A stretch of DNA of 64,000 bases. It comes from Xanthomonas bonasiae. Its GTDB lineage: Bacteria; Pseudomonadota; Gammaproteobacteria; Xanthomonadales; Xanthomonadaceae. Below are positions 29,229 to 39,112 of this stretch, in pieces (within the stretch, counting starts at the first letter, position 1; each line of letters opens with the position of its first letter). A model generated the notes under the pieces. The model was given only the letters and a program-made list of their open reading frames with translations. It searched no databases and was not told where the DNA came from. Where the stretch lies: positions 248,001-312,000 of the forward strand of contig NZ_JAFIWB010000002.1 of assembly GCF_017163705.1 (NCBI RefSeq). Direction: 5' to 3'. Made by a program: the position numbers and the translations under genes.

Positions 29229-31364
29229 CTACCGGTCGCGGCGTAGCGCTTCGTCGGCGGGCGTGGCGGTGGCCGGCAGCATGGCGCTGCGCAACAGGTG
29301 GGTGAGGGTGCCGACGCTGTCGGCGACGCGGTCGCCGGTGTCGGCCAGCGCGGCCAGCGCCGAGCCGTCGCTGGCTTCCTGCAGATGCGCGGCCAGCGCC
29401 TCGGCCAGGCGCCGTTCGTCGTTGCGCAAGGTCGCCTGCGGCGGCGGGGTGCCGCTGCGCAGGCTGTCGGCCAGTTGGGTCAGCGCCGCATGCGCCTGCT
29501 GCCGAAACTGCGCCAGTTCCGGCAGCGGCGGCAACGCCGGGCTGTCGCGCAGCACCGCTTCCAGCGCCAGCGAGGCGCGGATCAGGCGGTTGCCGTTGGC
29601 CAGCACCGATTCGGCCAGCTTGAGTTCGCGCAGGTTGCGCTTGCGCCGCGGTTCGCCGCGCAGGCGCTCGATCGAGGCCTGCACGTTGGTGCGCGCGGTA
29701 CGCGACGCGGCGCGGGTCTCCGGCAGCGCCTGCAGGCGGCCTTCGAGCAGCGCGGCGAGATGGTCGCGATAGGCCAGCAACAGCTGCGCCAGGGTGGCGC
29801 GGATATGCCGCCGCTCCCAGGTCGGCCACAGCGCATAGGCGACCAGCGCCAGCGCGCTGCCGAGCACGGTGGCCTGGATGCGTTCGCCGATCGCCTCGCC
29901 CGGGGCCATGCCTTCGAACGACAGCAGCAACACCAGCATGCCGGTCAGGCAGGCCACGCCGAGGCCGTAGTTGACCTGGGTCAGCAGGCGGAAGCCCAGG
30001 CAGAACACGGTCAGCAACAGCAGCCGCACCACCGCGCCGTCCATCGTGAAGTGGGCCAGCACGGTGGCCAGCACCAGCCCGGCGAAGGTGCCGGCCACGC
30101 GCAAGGCGCCGAAGCTGAGGGTGCCGCCGAAATCCGGCTTGAGCACGATCGCCGTGGTCATCGGGATCCAGTAGCCGTGCGGGATCGCCTGCCAGCGTTC
30201 GAACAGCACCGCCAGGCTCAGGCACACGCCGCAGCGCAAGGCATGCCGGAACGCGACCGAGGAGAAGCCGAGGTTGGCGCGCAGGGTCTGCAGCGGCGCC
30301 AGCGGGCGCAGCGCCGCCGGCAACCGGGCCTCGGCCAGCTCGGCCTGGATCTCGCCGCGGCTGCTGGCCCAGTGGCCATTGCGCACCAGCGCGCGCAGCT
30401 GCCCGCCCAGGCCCTGCGCGCGGGCCACGGCGATGCGCAGCAGGCGCCGCTCGCGGGTGTCCTGCGCTTGCGCCTGGGCCTGCGCCAGCGCCTCGGCCAG
30501 ATCGTCGAAGCCTGTCATCGAGGCCTCCGCCGCGGCCGGGTCTTCGGCGTTGTCCAGCGCGTAGGCGAGCTGGTCCAGCACCACCGCGCTGCGCTCCAGC
30601 ACGCGCTCGATCGGCAGCCGCGCGGCGGCGGCTTCGTCCAGGCGCCCGTGCAGGTCGGTCAGGGTCAGCAGTTCCAGTCGCGCGCGTTCGCACAGTTCGG
30701 CGATGATCCGGAACGACTGCACCGCCAGCCCGCGCGAACGGTGCTCGCCGTGCAGCATCACCATCGCCTCGAGCACCGCTTCGGTGGCCGGCGGCGCCAG
30801 CGTCGCGCTCGGCCGCTGGCGGGCGATGCCGGCCAGCTGCCGCATCAGTTCGGCCAGCGCGAACCGCTCCGGGCGGTAGCGCTGCAGCGGCCAGGCGGCC
30901 AGCGCCATCAGCATCTGCAGCACGCCGCCGGCGAAGATCAGCGAGGCCACGCCGACGCTCTGTGCGGCGGGGAGGCGCACGTCGGCGCTGACCACCAGCA
31001 GGATCATGCTGGTCAGCCCGACCCGCGCCGCGACCGGGCCCAGCGCCACCAGCAGGCCGCCGCCCAGGCCCAGCAACAGCGCCGCCAGCGCCAGCGCCGG
31101 GGTATGCGCGCCGATCAGCATGCCCAGCAGCGCCGCGCCGCCGGCGGCCAGCGCCGCCATCAGCATGCGCTGCATGCGCGCCCGGTACGGCCCGGGCTGG
31201 TCGGAGAACATGGTGTTCAGCGCGCCGGTGGCCATCGCCAGGCCCAGTTCGGCATGGCCGCTGGCCACGCCCACGGCGAGCGGGGCGACCACCGCGAAGG
31301 TGTTGCGCAGGGCGACGCGCAGCGGGACGTCGCGCGGCTTCAGCGCGATCAGGCTATGCAGCAT
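29229..31364 (-). CDS. FUSC-family inner-membrane protein, putative efflux permease (711 aa)
   Basis: Two halves, each with a cluster of membrane helices (residues about 20-170 and 390-540) and a soluble helical segment, the YccS/AaeB-type fusaric acid resistance (FUSC) design. AaeB homologues export aromatic carboxylic acids. Sitting between kynU and haaO, this one could export kynurenine-pathway aromatic acids such as anthranilate derivatives, but that is inference from location only. No AaeA-like adaptor is encoded next to it. Gaps of about 30 bases on each side fit one operon. Confidence 0.78.
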   Translation of the reverse strand: MLHSLIALKPRDVPLRVALRNTFAVVAPLAVGVASGHAELGLAMATGALNTMFSDQPGPYRARMQRMLMAALAAGGAALLGMLIGAHTPALALAALLLGLGGGLLVALGPVAARVGLTSMILLVVSADVRLPAAQSVGVASLIFAGGVLQMLMALAAWPLQRYRPERFALAELMRQLAGIARQRPSATLAPPATEAVLEAMVMLHGEHRSRGLAVQSFRIIAELCERARLELLTLTDLHGRLDEAAAARLPIERVLERSAVVLDQLAYALDNAEDPAAAEASMTGFDDLAEALAQAQAQAQDTRERRLLRIAVARAQGLGGQLRALVRNGHWASSRGEIQAELAEARLPAALRPLAPLQTLRANLGFSSVAFRHALRCGVCLSLAVLFERWQAIPHGYWIPMTTAIVLKPDFGGTLSFGALRVAGTFAGLVLATVLAHFTMDGAVVRLLLLTVFCLGFRLLTQVNYGLGVACLTGMLVLLLSFEGMAPGEAIGERIQATVLGSALALVAYALWPTWERRHIRATLAQLLLAYRDHLAALLEGRLQALPETRAASRTARTNVQASIERLRGEPRRKRNLRELKLAESVLANGNRLIRASLALEAVLRDSPALPPLPELAQFRQQAHAALTQLADSLRSGTPPPQATLRNDERRLAEALAAHLQEASDGSALAALADTGDRVADSVGTLTHLLRSAMLPATATPADEALRRDR

Positions 31365-31397
31365 CGCAGCCCGGCGCGACGGTCGGCGAGGGTGCGC

Positions 31398-31922
31398 TCA
31401 CGGCGCGGCGACGGGCGCCGGCACCGGGTGCAGCTGTCCGCAACGGCCGCAGGTGCGCAGCGCCTCGGAGGCGTAGAAGCGCGCGAATACCGGCGGAAAA
31501 TCGGTCTCGATATTGCGCAGCGGGAAATATTCTGCGTACAGCAGGTGGTTGCAGCGTTCGCAATACCACTGCAGGCCGTCGTTCTCGTGCGGCAGGCGGC
31601 GGCGCTCGATCACCAGGCCCACCGAATCGGGCAGCCGCTGCGGCGAATGCGGCACCTTCGGCGGCAGCAGGAAGGTCTCGCCGGCGCGAATCGGGATCTC
31701 GCGTACCGCGCCGTCTTCCTGGATCCTCAATACCATCTCGCCTTCGAGCTGGTAGAACCACTCCGGGCCTTCGTCGTAGTGGAAGTCGGAGCGCGCGTTC
31801 GGCCCGCCGACCGCCATCACGATGAAGTCGCCGGCGTAGATGCACTTGTTGCCCACCGGCGGCTTCAGCAGGTGCCGGTGTTCGTCGATCCAGGCGTGCA
31901 GGTTCAGCGGGGCGGGGAGCAT
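31398..31922 (-). CDS. haaO: 3-hydroxyanthranilate 3,4-dioxygenase (174 aa)
   Basis: A cupin that opens 3-hydroxyanthranilate to 2-amino-3-carboxymuconate semialdehyde, which cyclises to quinolinate. The iron ligands His48, Glu54 and His92 sit in [12 protein letters not shown] and VPHSPQR. The C-terminus carries the rubredoxin-like pairs CERC (121-124) and CGRC (158-161) found in bacterial forms. With kmo and kynU it gives the lower kynurenine route to NAD. Tryptophan dioxygenase and quinolinate phosphoribosyltransferase genes are not in the window. Confidence 0.93.
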   Translation of the reverse strand: MLPAPLNLHAWIDEHRHLLKPPVGNKCIYAGDFIVMAVGGPNARSDFHYDEGPEWFYQLEGEMVLRIQEDGAVREIPIRAGETFLLPPKVPHSPQRLPDSVGLVIERRRLPHENDGLQWYCERCNHLLYAEYFPLRNIETDFPPVFARFYASEALRTCGRCGQLHPVPAPVAAP

Positions 31923-31967
31923 GCGGTGTCCTTGGGCAGTCGTGTCGGCGCGGGCGCCGGCACCGGA

Positions 31968-32630
31968 TCAGCGATCCTCGCGGTCCTGGCAGATCCGCGC
32001 CAGTGCGGCATCGTAGCGCGGCGCCAGGTCCTCGATCCGCTCCAGTTCCATGCCCAGGTCGTGCACGCGGCCGTCGCGCAGGCTGTAGACCCAGCCGTGC
32101 ACGGTCAGCTCCTGGCCGGCGGCCCAGGCGTCGCGCACGATCGAGGTGCGGCTGACGTTGACCACCTGCTCGAGCACGTTGAGCTCGCACAGGCGGGCGT
32201 GCTGCAGGGTCAGGTCGCCGGCCTGCTGCAGGCAGCCTTCGTGCTTTTCGGCCACGTCGGTGACGTGGCGGATCCAGTTGTCGACCAGGCCCAGGCGGGC
32301 GCGGGTCAGGCCGGCATGCACGCCGCCGCAGCCGTAATGGCCGACCACCAGGATGTGCCGCACCTTCAGCACTTCCACCGCGAACTGGATCACCGACAGG
32401 CAGTTGAGGTCGGTATGCACGACCACGTTGGCGATGTTGCGGTGGACGAACACCTCGCCCGGCGCCATGTCGATGATCTGGTTGGCCGGCACCCGCGAAT
32501 CCGAGCAGCCGATCCAGAGGTATTCCGGGGTCTGCTGCTTGGACAGGCGGCCGAAGAAGTCCGGATCCTCGCGATTGATCCGCTCGGACCAGGCGCGGTT
32601 GTTGTGCAGTAGCTGATCGATTTTGCTCAT
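31968..32630 (-). CDS. can: Beta-class carbonic anhydrase (220 aa)
   Basis: Interconverts CO2 and bicarbonate. Zinc ligands Cys42 and Asp44 are in GCSDSRVP, His98 and Cys101 in VGHYGCGG, the standard beta-CA set. Length and N-terminus (LLHNNRAWSERI) match E. coli Can. It lies 45 bases upstream of haaO in the same direction, so it could be the first gene of the kynurenine transcript. A functional link is not obvious. Confidence 0.95.
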   Translation of the reverse strand: MSKIDQLLHNNRAWSERINREDPDFFGRLSKQQTPEYLWIGCSDSRVPANQIIDMAPGEVFVHRNIANVVVHTDLNCLSVIQFAVEVLKVRHILVVGHYGCGGVHAGLTRARLGLVDNWIRHVTDVAEKHEGCLQQAGDLTLQHARLCELNVLEQVVNVSRTSIVRDAWAAGQELTVHGWVYSLRDGRVHDLGMELERIEDLAPRYDAALARICQDREDR

Positions 32631-32777
32631 AGCCGCGCATTATTCCAGAAGCCGGCGCACACATGGGCGGGTCGCGGCGGCGGCAGGCGTGGCGCGGTTC
32701 ATCGGCGCGGACACACGCCGGCGTATGTTGGTCGGGACGCGCGGCGCGCCCGCGCCCGCGCGCGGACGCAGGCGCCG

Positions 32778-33401
32778 TCAGCGCCGTTGCAGGCGCTCGC
32801 GCATCAATGCGGCCACCGCCTGCGCGCCAGGATCGGCCTGCGCCTGCAAGGCCGCGCTCACCGCCGTCGCGTTCGCTGGCGGGTGGTTTTGGCTCAGCTT
32901 GAACTTCAGTTCCACCCGCTCCGGTTCGAAACGGAAACCGACGATGCCGCGCAACTGGCGCCGGTGCGCCTCGTTGTGCGGTTCGTAGCGCCAGTCGCTG
33001 CCGAGCGCGCGCTCGTGGCGTTCGCTGAGCCGGGCCACGATGTCGGCCAGCAGCGCTTCGTCGTCGCTGGCCTGCAACCGGCCATGCAGGTGCGCGGTGG
33101 CGTAGTTCCAGGTCGGCACGCGCGCCATCGCCTCCTTGTCCGGATACCAGCCCGGCGACACATAGGCCTGCGGCCCGTGCACGATCAGCAGCGCCGGGCC
33201 GGCATGCCGCGACTGCGGGTTGGCGCGCGCCCAGTGGCCCTCGATCACGATGCGCGCCCCGTCGCGCCGGTACAGCACCGGCAGCGGCGTGGCGCAGGGC
33301 AGGCCGTCGGCGACGGTGACCAGGGTGACGAACGGATCGCGCGCGATCAGCGCGTCGAGCGCGCCCAGGTCGGTTTCGGCGAACGCCGGCGGGACGTGCA
33401 T
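32778..33401 (-). CDS. PaiB-like FMN-binding protein (207 aa)
   Basis: The protein matches the PaiB family throughout: MHVPPAFAETDLGALDALI at the N-terminus, HGPQAYVSPGWYPDK, VPTWNYATAHLHG and a C-terminal GFRFEPERVELKFKLSQN block. PaiB was described in Bacillus subtilis as a negative regulator of sporulation and protease genes, but its split-barrel flavin fold suggests an FMN-binding redox or sensor protein. Its exact role here is unknown. It is the last gene of a five-gene leftward run from asnS. Confidence 0.88.
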   Translation of the reverse strand: MHVPPAFAETDLGALDALIARDPFVTLVTVADGLPCATPLPVLYRRDGARIVIEGHWARANPQSRHAGPALLIVHGPQAYVSPGWYPDKEAMARVPTWNYATAHLHGRLQASDDEALLADIVARLSERHERALGSDWRYEPHNEAHRRQLRGIVGFRFEPERVELKFKLSQNHPPANATAVSAALQAQADPGAQAVAALMRERLQRR

Positions 33402-33408
33402 CGGCGGC

Positions 33409-33723
33409 TCAGGCGCGCGTGCCCAGGGTCTGGGTCATGCGTCCGCGCAGCGCGGCATCGTTGTCGGCCTGCGGCGGCGCCACTTCGTGCAGCGAGAACC
33501 CGCGCGCCAGCGCGTCGTCCTCGTCCAGGCCGTCGAAGGCGACGAACTCGGCGTCGAACAATGCCGCCTGCGCGGTGTCCTCGCTGTCGTAGCTGAGCGT
33601 GTTGCCGTCGCTGTCCAGCACCTCGGCGGTGCCGGCTTCGCGCACGCGCAGGCGCGCCCACACCAGGATGCGGCCGAGGCTGGCCAGGTACCACCGATCG
33701 GCGGCGGAAGCGTCTGAAGTCAT
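33409..33723 (-). CDS. Small acidic protein of unknown function (104 aa)
   Basis: Starts with an ATG that overlaps the stop of the upstream membrane-protein gene by four bases (ATGA). The sequence RWYLASLGRILVWARLRVREAGTAEVLDSDGN suggests a compact alpha/beta protein with an acidic central part (DGLDEDDA). No signal peptide, membrane helix or known catalytic motif is visible. It ends seven bases before the PaiB-like gene. Tight coupling on both sides supports it being real, but I recognise no family. Confidence 0.65.
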   Translation of the reverse strand: MTSDASAADRWYLASLGRILVWARLRVREAGTAEVLDSDGNTLSYDSEDTAQAALFDAEFVAFDGLDEDDALARGFSLHEVAPPQADNDAALRGRMTQTLGTRA

Positions 33724-34025
33724 GGAATCACCAGGGAAAGCAGCCAGAGCAGGGCGGCCATGCCCAGGCCGAAGAAGATGGTCAGCAGCGACAGCCAGGC
33801 CGGGGTCGCCAGCCCGGACAGCGAGCGGTCGCCGAGCGGGCGGTAGCGCCGCGCCAGCAACCAGCCCAGCGCCACCGGCTTGAGAAACGCGCCGGGCCCG
33901 AATTCAGCCACCAGCGGCGGATGCCGGTCGCGGATATGCACCAGGGTCAGCGGCCAGAAGATCAGGAACGCGCTGAACCCGGCGATGGCCACGCCGACGA
34001 AGCACAGCGCGAAGAACAGGATCAT
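33720..34025 (-). CDS. Small inner-membrane protein of unknown function (101 aa)
   Basis: The ATG at 34025 overlaps the upstream gene's stop as ATGA and gives a protein with two membrane helices: ILFFALCFVGVAIAGFSAFLIFWPLTL (residues 2-28) and WLSLLTIFFGLGMAALLWLLSLVI at the end. The loop between them carries basic residues (RRYRPLGDRS), so it probably lies in the cytoplasm. No known family is recognised. It lies within a chain of overlapping small genes downstream of asnS. Confidence 0.7.
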   Translation of the reverse strand: MILFFALCFVGVAIAGFSAFLIFWPLTLVHIRDRHPPLVAEFGPGAFLKPVALGWLLARRYRPLGDRSLSGLATPAWLSLLTIFFGLGMAALLWLLSLVIP

Positions 34026-34399
34026 GCCGAGGTCTCCTCGAGCGGAGCATCGAAGCGCGCCACGATCTCGATGAGACCGACGATATTGTCGTTCAGCGTC
34101 TCCAGCGCCTCGGCCGGGATCCACCACTCGGTGTGCTGCGCGCCGCCCACCTTCTGGATTGGATAGGGCGCCATGAATGCCGCGCGCACCGCGAACCGCG
34201 CCACGTAGCCGACCCCGCTGTCCTTGACGTTCCAGCGCCCGGCGATCTCCTCGGCGTAGCGCTGGTTGGTCACCGGATAGAAGATCGGCTGTTCCGGCAG
34301 CCGCGGCGGCCAGCGCCGGAACCCGGAATCGCGCACCAGCGCGAATTCCTCCGGTCCTAGCGGCCGGTACATGGTCACCGTGGCGTCGGCGTCGGCCAT
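34022..34399 (-). CDS. Conserved small protein of unknown function (125 aa)
   Basis: Contains YRPLGPEEFALVRDSGFRRWPPRLP, FYPVTNQRYAEEIAGRWNVKD and AHTEWWIPAEALETLNDNIVG-like blocks. I recall similar small proteins being carried in databases under the odd label 'ADP-ribosylation/crystallin J1'. I see none of the ADP-ribosylglycohydrolase metal motifs, so that name should not be taken as function. Its start lies only a few bases from the asnS stop, so it is probably translated from the asnS transcript. Confidence 0.7.
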   Translation of the reverse strand: MADADATVTMYRPLGPEEFALVRDSGFRRWPPRLPEQPIFYPVTNQRYAEEIAGRWNVKDSGVGYVARFAVRAAFMAPYPIQKVGGAQHTEWWIPAEALETLNDNIVGLIEIVARFDAPLEETSA

Positions 34400-34403
34400 G
34401 TCC

Positions 34404-35804
<1,401 letters not shown>

Positions 35805-35909
35805 GACTTGAATCCTCGCCGCAGCGACTCGATATGGAACGGGCAAGTGTACTGGCTGAACCGCGGCGCTTGCGAGGCACGGTGCGCATCCGCCGCCGCG
35901 CTTCCTCCC

Positions 35910-35915
35910 TATAAT
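35910..35915 (+). promoter_or_regulatory. -10 element TATAAT of the Fe-S carrier gene
   Basis: A perfect sigma-70 -10 hexamer 31 bases before the ATG at 35946. No clear -35 is seen at 16-18 bases upstream. Confidence 0.5.
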
Positions 35916-35945
35916 GACCGTTCGCTGTTCCCGGAGTCGTTCGCC

Positions 35946-36299
35946 ATGGCCATCCATCTCACTCCCGTCGCCTTCGAGCGCGTGCAGCGCTTCGTCGCCC
36001 AGACCCCCGGCGCGCTGGGCCTGCGCTTCGGCGTCGAACGCACCGGCTGCTCGGGCTGGGGCCACGTCACCGACCTGGCGCGCGAAGCGCACCCGGACGA
36101 TGCGGTGTTCGAGCAGGATGGGGTGCGCATCTACGTCAACGCCGCCAGCCTGCCGCTGGTCGACGGCACCGAGATCGATTTCGCCAAGCAGGGCCTGGGC
36201 GAGACCTTCATCTTCCGCAATCCCAACGCCACCGCCGAATGCGGCTGCGGCGAGAGCTTCACCACCGACGCCGAGCATGCGGCGGCCGCCGCGCGCTGA
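35946..36299 (+). CDS. A-type iron-sulfur carrier, IscA/ErpA-like (117 aa)
   Basis: The three conserved cysteines of A-type carriers are present: Cys35 in ERTGCSGW, and Cys99 and Cys101 in ECGCGESF at the C-terminus. Length (117) and the starting [13 protein letters not shown] block match IscA/ErpA/SufA. It delivers Fe-S clusters to target enzymes. It is monocistronic here, outside any isc or suf cluster, so whether it is closest to IscA or ErpA cannot be fixed. It converges on the phosphopantetheinyl transferase gene with 15 bases between stops. Confidence 0.9.
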   Translation: MAIHLTPVAFERVQRFVAQTPGALGLRFGVERTGCSGWGHVTDLAREAHPDDAVFEQDGVRIYVNAASLPLVDGTEIDFAKQGLGETFIFRNPNATAECGCGESFTTDAEHAAAAAR

Positions 36300-36314
36300 G
36301 CGCCGGCGCTGCGC

Positions 36315-37103
36315 TCACCACGCGTAGTGGGTCAGCACCAGCTGCGGATCCAGGTCCAGCCGCGCAAAACCGATCTCGCAGGCCTGGCCTTCGACGAACT
36401 GCGCGCATAGCGTCTCGGTGAGCCGCAGGCGCAGGCGCTGCCGCACCGGATCGACCCCGCAGACGCGGGCCGCGGCGAAGTCGAAATAACGCCCGACCGC
36501 GCCGAACGCGGCCTTGAACAGACTTTCCTTGGCCGAGAACAGCGCGGTCAGCAGCGCATCGTGCGACCACTGCGGGTTGGCCGCGGCCGCCAGCAGCTCG
36601 GCTTCTTGCGCATCGATCGCCACGCCCAGCACGGCCTCGCGCGCGGCCGGCGCGAGCAGCCGTTCCAGGTCGATGCCGATGCCATGGGCCTGGCCGGCCG
36701 GCAGCGCCACTGCCGCCGCGCAGCCGCCGCTGTGGGAAATGCTGCCCAGGCCGCCGGCCGGCCAGCATGGCTCGCGCGACGCGCCGATCGCGATTTCGGC
36801 CCGCGCCTGCGCCGGGCCGAGCGCATCGTCCAGCGCCAGCCGCGCGGCCAGGCGCCCGAACAGGAATTCCGCCTGGCGCTTGCGCACGCTGCGCGCGACG
36901 CTGTCCGGGCAGGCGATCGTCGCCGCGGCGAAGGCCTGGGAGTGGAAGCGCTCGGCGTCGAATCCCAGCGCGTACAGCGGCGTGCCGTCGTGCAGCAGGT
37001 AGCGGTGTGCACTGCGCAGGGCGGTGGCGACCGCCGGCGGCAGGTCCAGCTGCAGCGGCTGGCCGACGCGCAGGGCAGGGTCGGCGTCCAGGCGGGCGCT
37101 CAA
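36315..37103 (-). CDS. 4'-phosphopantetheinyl transferase, EntD/Sfp type
   Basis: Transfers phosphopantetheine from CoA to carrier proteins. The magnesium/CoA motif GIGIDLE and the second signature [14 protein letters not shown] are both intact, and [12 protein letters not shown] precedes them, as in EntD. The start is uncertain: the frame stays open far upstream without a convincing ATG. A TTG at 37103 gives a normal length of 262 residues. Xanthomonas albilineans XabA, needed for albicidin, is of this type, so it may serve non-ribosomal peptide or polyketide synthases encoded elsewhere. It has an isolated position. Confidence 0.8.
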   Translation of the reverse strand: MSARLDADPALRVGQPLQLDLPPAVATALRSAHRYLLHDGTPLYALGFDAERFHSQAFAAATIACPDSVARSVRKRQAEFLFGRLAARLALDDALGPAQARAEIAIGASREPCWPAGGLGSISHSGGCAAAVALPAGQAHGIGIDLERLLAPAAREAVLGVAIDAQEAELLAAAANPQWSHDALLTALFSAKESLFKAAFGAVGRYFDFAAARVCGVDPVRQRLRLRLTETLCAQFVEGQACEIGFARLDLDPQLVLTHYAW

Positions 37104-37392
37104 TGCGCGTACCCGGCCGACATGCCGCGTATGCGAAAGGGGAGCGCGGCGCTTTCGGCGCGGCGTACTCGTGCAGGCCTGGCCGCAAGGTCGCGGCCTG
37201 CGGCAGCGGGCAGGGCAGGCCGCTGCGCGGGCAGGCGTGCAGGAAGCGCGCTGGCGTCGGTGGCTGAGGGCGAGGGCGGTGTGCGGTTCACCCGGCCAGT
37301 GTCGCAAAACCGGCGCCGGCGCGGCAGCGGCCCAGGCGGGCGCATCGGCTGCAGCCGGTGGCACCCGCTCAGGGCGGGTGACAGCCCCCGCC

Positions 37393-37421
37393 TTGCGGCG
37401 CGGCCTCTGCGCTGCCATACT
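37393..37421 (+). promoter_or_regulatory. Probable promoter of rpsF-rpsR-rplI
   Basis: TTGCGG and CATACT separated by exactly 17 bases, a fair sigma-70 match. Start would be near 37428, giving a leader of about 100 bases before rpsF. The leader contains a GGCCCTCGGGCC hairpin next to two CCG triplets, which could be the S6:S18 autoregulatory site known in rpsF leaders. Confidence 0.45.
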
Positions 37422-37530
37422 TTCCGGCTTCCTGCGCCTGTCGTGGCGGGATCCCTTGCCCCACCGCACCCGTTTTGGGCTTCGCGGGGGGCTGTCCGGC
37501 CCTCGGGCCACATCCGAAAGGTATAACCAC

Positions 37531-37965
37531 ATGAGTCGTCATTACGAAATCGTGTTCCTGGTCCATCCGGACCAGAGCGAGCAGGTCCCGGCCATGATCG
37601 AGCGCTACAAGTCGCTGGTCGAGAACGGCAGCGGCACCATCCACCGTCTGGAAGACTGGGGCCGCCGCCAGCTGGCGTACCCGATCCAGAACCTGGTGAA
37701 GGCGCACTACGTCATGCTCAACATCGAAGTGGACCAGGCCATCCTCGCCGAACTGGTCGAGAGCTTCCGCTTCAACGACGCCGTGCTGCGCCACCTGGTG
37801 ATCAAGCGCGACGGCCCGGACACCGAGCAGTCGCTGATCATGAAGAGCAAGGACGAGAAGGGCGACAAGCCCGAGCGTAGCGAGCGCCGTCGCCGCGACG
37901 ACGAGGAAGGCGATGCGCCTGCCGCCGCCACCGAAACCGACGGCGACGCCGCCGAAGCCGCCTAA
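37531..37965 (+). CDS. rpsF: 30S ribosomal protein S6 (144 aa)
   Basis: Begins [19 protein letters not shown], with the [19 protein letters not shown] core typical of S6. It binds S18 and 16S rRNA in the small subunit. After residue 100 comes a long acidic/basic low-complexity tail ([26 protein letters not shown]), longer than the polyglutamate tail of E. coli S6. An AAAGG lies upstream of the ATG. First gene of the rpsF-rpsR-rplI operon. priB, which sits between S6 and S18 genes in enterics, is absent. Confidence 0.96.
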   Translation: MSRHYEIVFLVHPDQSEQVPAMIERYKSLVENGSGTIHRLEDWGRRQLAYPIQNLVKAHYVMLNIEVDQAILAELVESFRFNDAVLRHLVIKRDGPDTEQSLIMKSKDEKGDKPERSERRRRDDEEGDAPAAATETDGDAAEAA

Positions 37966-37976
37966 GGAGCACTGCC

Positions 37977-38207
37977 ATGTCCAAGTTCTTCCGTCGCCGC
38001 AAGTTCTGCAAGTTCACCGCCGAGGGCGTCAAAGAGATCGACTACAAGGATCTCAACACCCTGCGCCAGTACCTCACCGAGAACGGCAAGATCGTGCCGA
38101 GCCGCGTGACCGGCACCAAGTCCAAGTACCAGCGTCAGCTGGCCACGGCGGTCAAGCGCTCGCGTTTCCTGGCGCTGATCCCGTACACGGACAACCACGA
38201 CATCTGA
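37977..38207 (+). CDS. rpsR: 30S ribosomal protein S18 (76 aa)
   Basis: The short basic protein [20 protein letters not shown] with [20 protein letters not shown] is a full-length S18 (E. coli 75 aa). It pairs with S6 on the platform of the 30S subunit. It starts 11 bases after rpsF with AAGGAG upstream, clearly cotranscribed. A 227-base gap with a hairpin and repeats separates it from rplI. Confidence 0.97.
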   Translation: MSKFFRRRKFCKFTAEGVKEIDYKDLNTLRQYLTENGKIVPSRVTGTKSKYQRQLATAVKRSRFLALIPYTDNHDI

Positions 38208-38226
38208 TGTGACCGCTCCGGAAGCG

Positions 38227-38244
38227 CCCGCACGGTTGTGCGGG
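38227..38244. terminator. GC hairpin between rpsR and rplI, possible attenuator
   Basis: Stem CCCGCAC/GTGCGGG around GGTT, starting 19 bases after the rpsR stop. No U-run follows, so it may act as a processing or partial attenuation site within the operon and not as a full terminator. Confidence 0.4.
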
Positions 38245-38333
38245 TCCTTCCGGGCAACAGCCCACGCATCCGTGCGCGGGCTACTCAATAGAAGTCTGGC
38301 GATCGAAGAGTGCGGCGTTGCTCGGGAATTTTG

Positions 38334-38364
38334 CGATTCCCGATTCCCGATTCCCGATTCCCGG
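38334..38364. repeat. Four perfect tandem CGATTCC heptads
   Basis: Four consecutive CGATTCC units followed by CGG, in the rpsR-rplI gap. It is the most regular copy of the heptad family in this window and shows its 7-bp building block clearly. Confidence 0.85.
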
Positions 38365-38434
38365 CTTTTCCTATTCGGACAGCAAGCGTTGCGGGCGCCT
38401 TCGGGCGTGCGCTAACGAATAACGGAGCAACACC

Positions 38435-38884
38435 ATGCAACTGATTCTTCTGCAGAAAGTCACCAACCTGGGCGGCCTCGGCGACAAGGTCGACGTCAAG
38501 CCGGGCTATGGCCGCAACTTCCTGGTGCCGCAGGGCAAGGCCGTGCCGGCCACCGCCGCCAACATCGCCGAGTTCGAGGCCAAGCGCGCCGAGTACGAAG
38601 CCAAGGCACAGTCGATCCACGCCGACGCCGAGGCCCGTGCGGCCAAGCTGGAAGGCGCCAGCGTGACGGTCAAGGCCAACGCGTCCACCGAAGGCAAGCT
38701 GTACGGCTCGGTCGGCCCGCGCGACATCGCCGAGGCGTTCACCGCCGCCGGCCTGCCGCTGGAAAAGGGCGAAGTGGTGCTGGGCGAAGGCGCGTTCCGC
38801 AACATCGGCGAGTACGAGGTGCTGGTGCGCCTGCACGCCGACGTCGAGACCACGGTCAAGGTCGTGGTCGAAGCCGAAGCCTGA
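38435..38884 (+). CDS. rplI: 50S ribosomal protein L9 (149 aa)
   Basis: N-terminal domain [34 protein letters not shown] binds 23S rRNA, followed by the long connecting helix and a C-terminal domain. The length matches E. coli L9 (149). ATAACGGAGC upstream supplies the ribosome-binding site. Its own upstream spacer of about 230 bases with repeats suggests partly separate control from rpsR. A terminator follows. Confidence 0.97.
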   Translation: MQLILLQKVTNLGGLGDKVDVKPGYGRNFLVPQGKAVPATAANIAEFEAKRAEYEAKAQSIHADAEARAAKLEGASVTVKANASTEGKLYGSVGPRDIAEAFTAAGLPLEKGEVVLGEGAFRNIGEYEVLVRLHADVETTVKVVVEAEA

Positions 38885-38905
38885 TCCACGGCTTCATGCT
38901 GTACC

Positions 38906-38937
38906 GAAACGGGCACCGCAAGGTGCCCGTTTCGTTT
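38906..38937 (+). terminator. Rho-independent terminator of rpsF-rpsR-rplI
   Basis: A 12-bp perfect stem GAAACGGGCACC/GGTGCCCGTTTC with loop GCAA, then GTTT. It lies 22 bases after the rplI stop. The U-run is short, but the stem is strong. Confidence 0.85.
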
Positions 38938-38971
38938 GCGGCCTCCGGCCCCGGCCCTCGCTGGGTGCCGT

Positions 38972-38977
38972 TATACT
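38972..38977 (+). promoter_or_regulatory. Possible -10 element of smc
   Basis: TATACT, with TT before it, lies 136 bases ahead of the smc ATG and just after the rplI terminator. A convincing -35 is not seen, so this is tentative. Confidence 0.35.
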
Positions 38978-39112
38978 CATCGGTTCGTGCCTGTTTCCTG
39001 TCCGGCGATCGTAGTCGTATCAAGGACTTGGAAGCGGGACTTCACCTGGATATTCATTAGCGGCAGCGCGTGCCGGCCCGCCGGCCGCCGCCTGCCATGG
39101 ATTGCCTGCCCC

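Noticed and set aside
36315-37532. Long form of the phosphopantetheinyl transferase (405 residues, starting at an ATG near 37532)
   Set aside because: The first about 140 residues are low-complexity Arg/Pro/Ala without similarity to the family and would overlap the promoter of rpsF. The shorter form matches the usual length.
38330-38364. Possible CRISPR-like array because of regular short units
   Set aside because: Seven-base units in direct tandem with no spacers. It is a simple heptad repeat seen elsewhere in the window.
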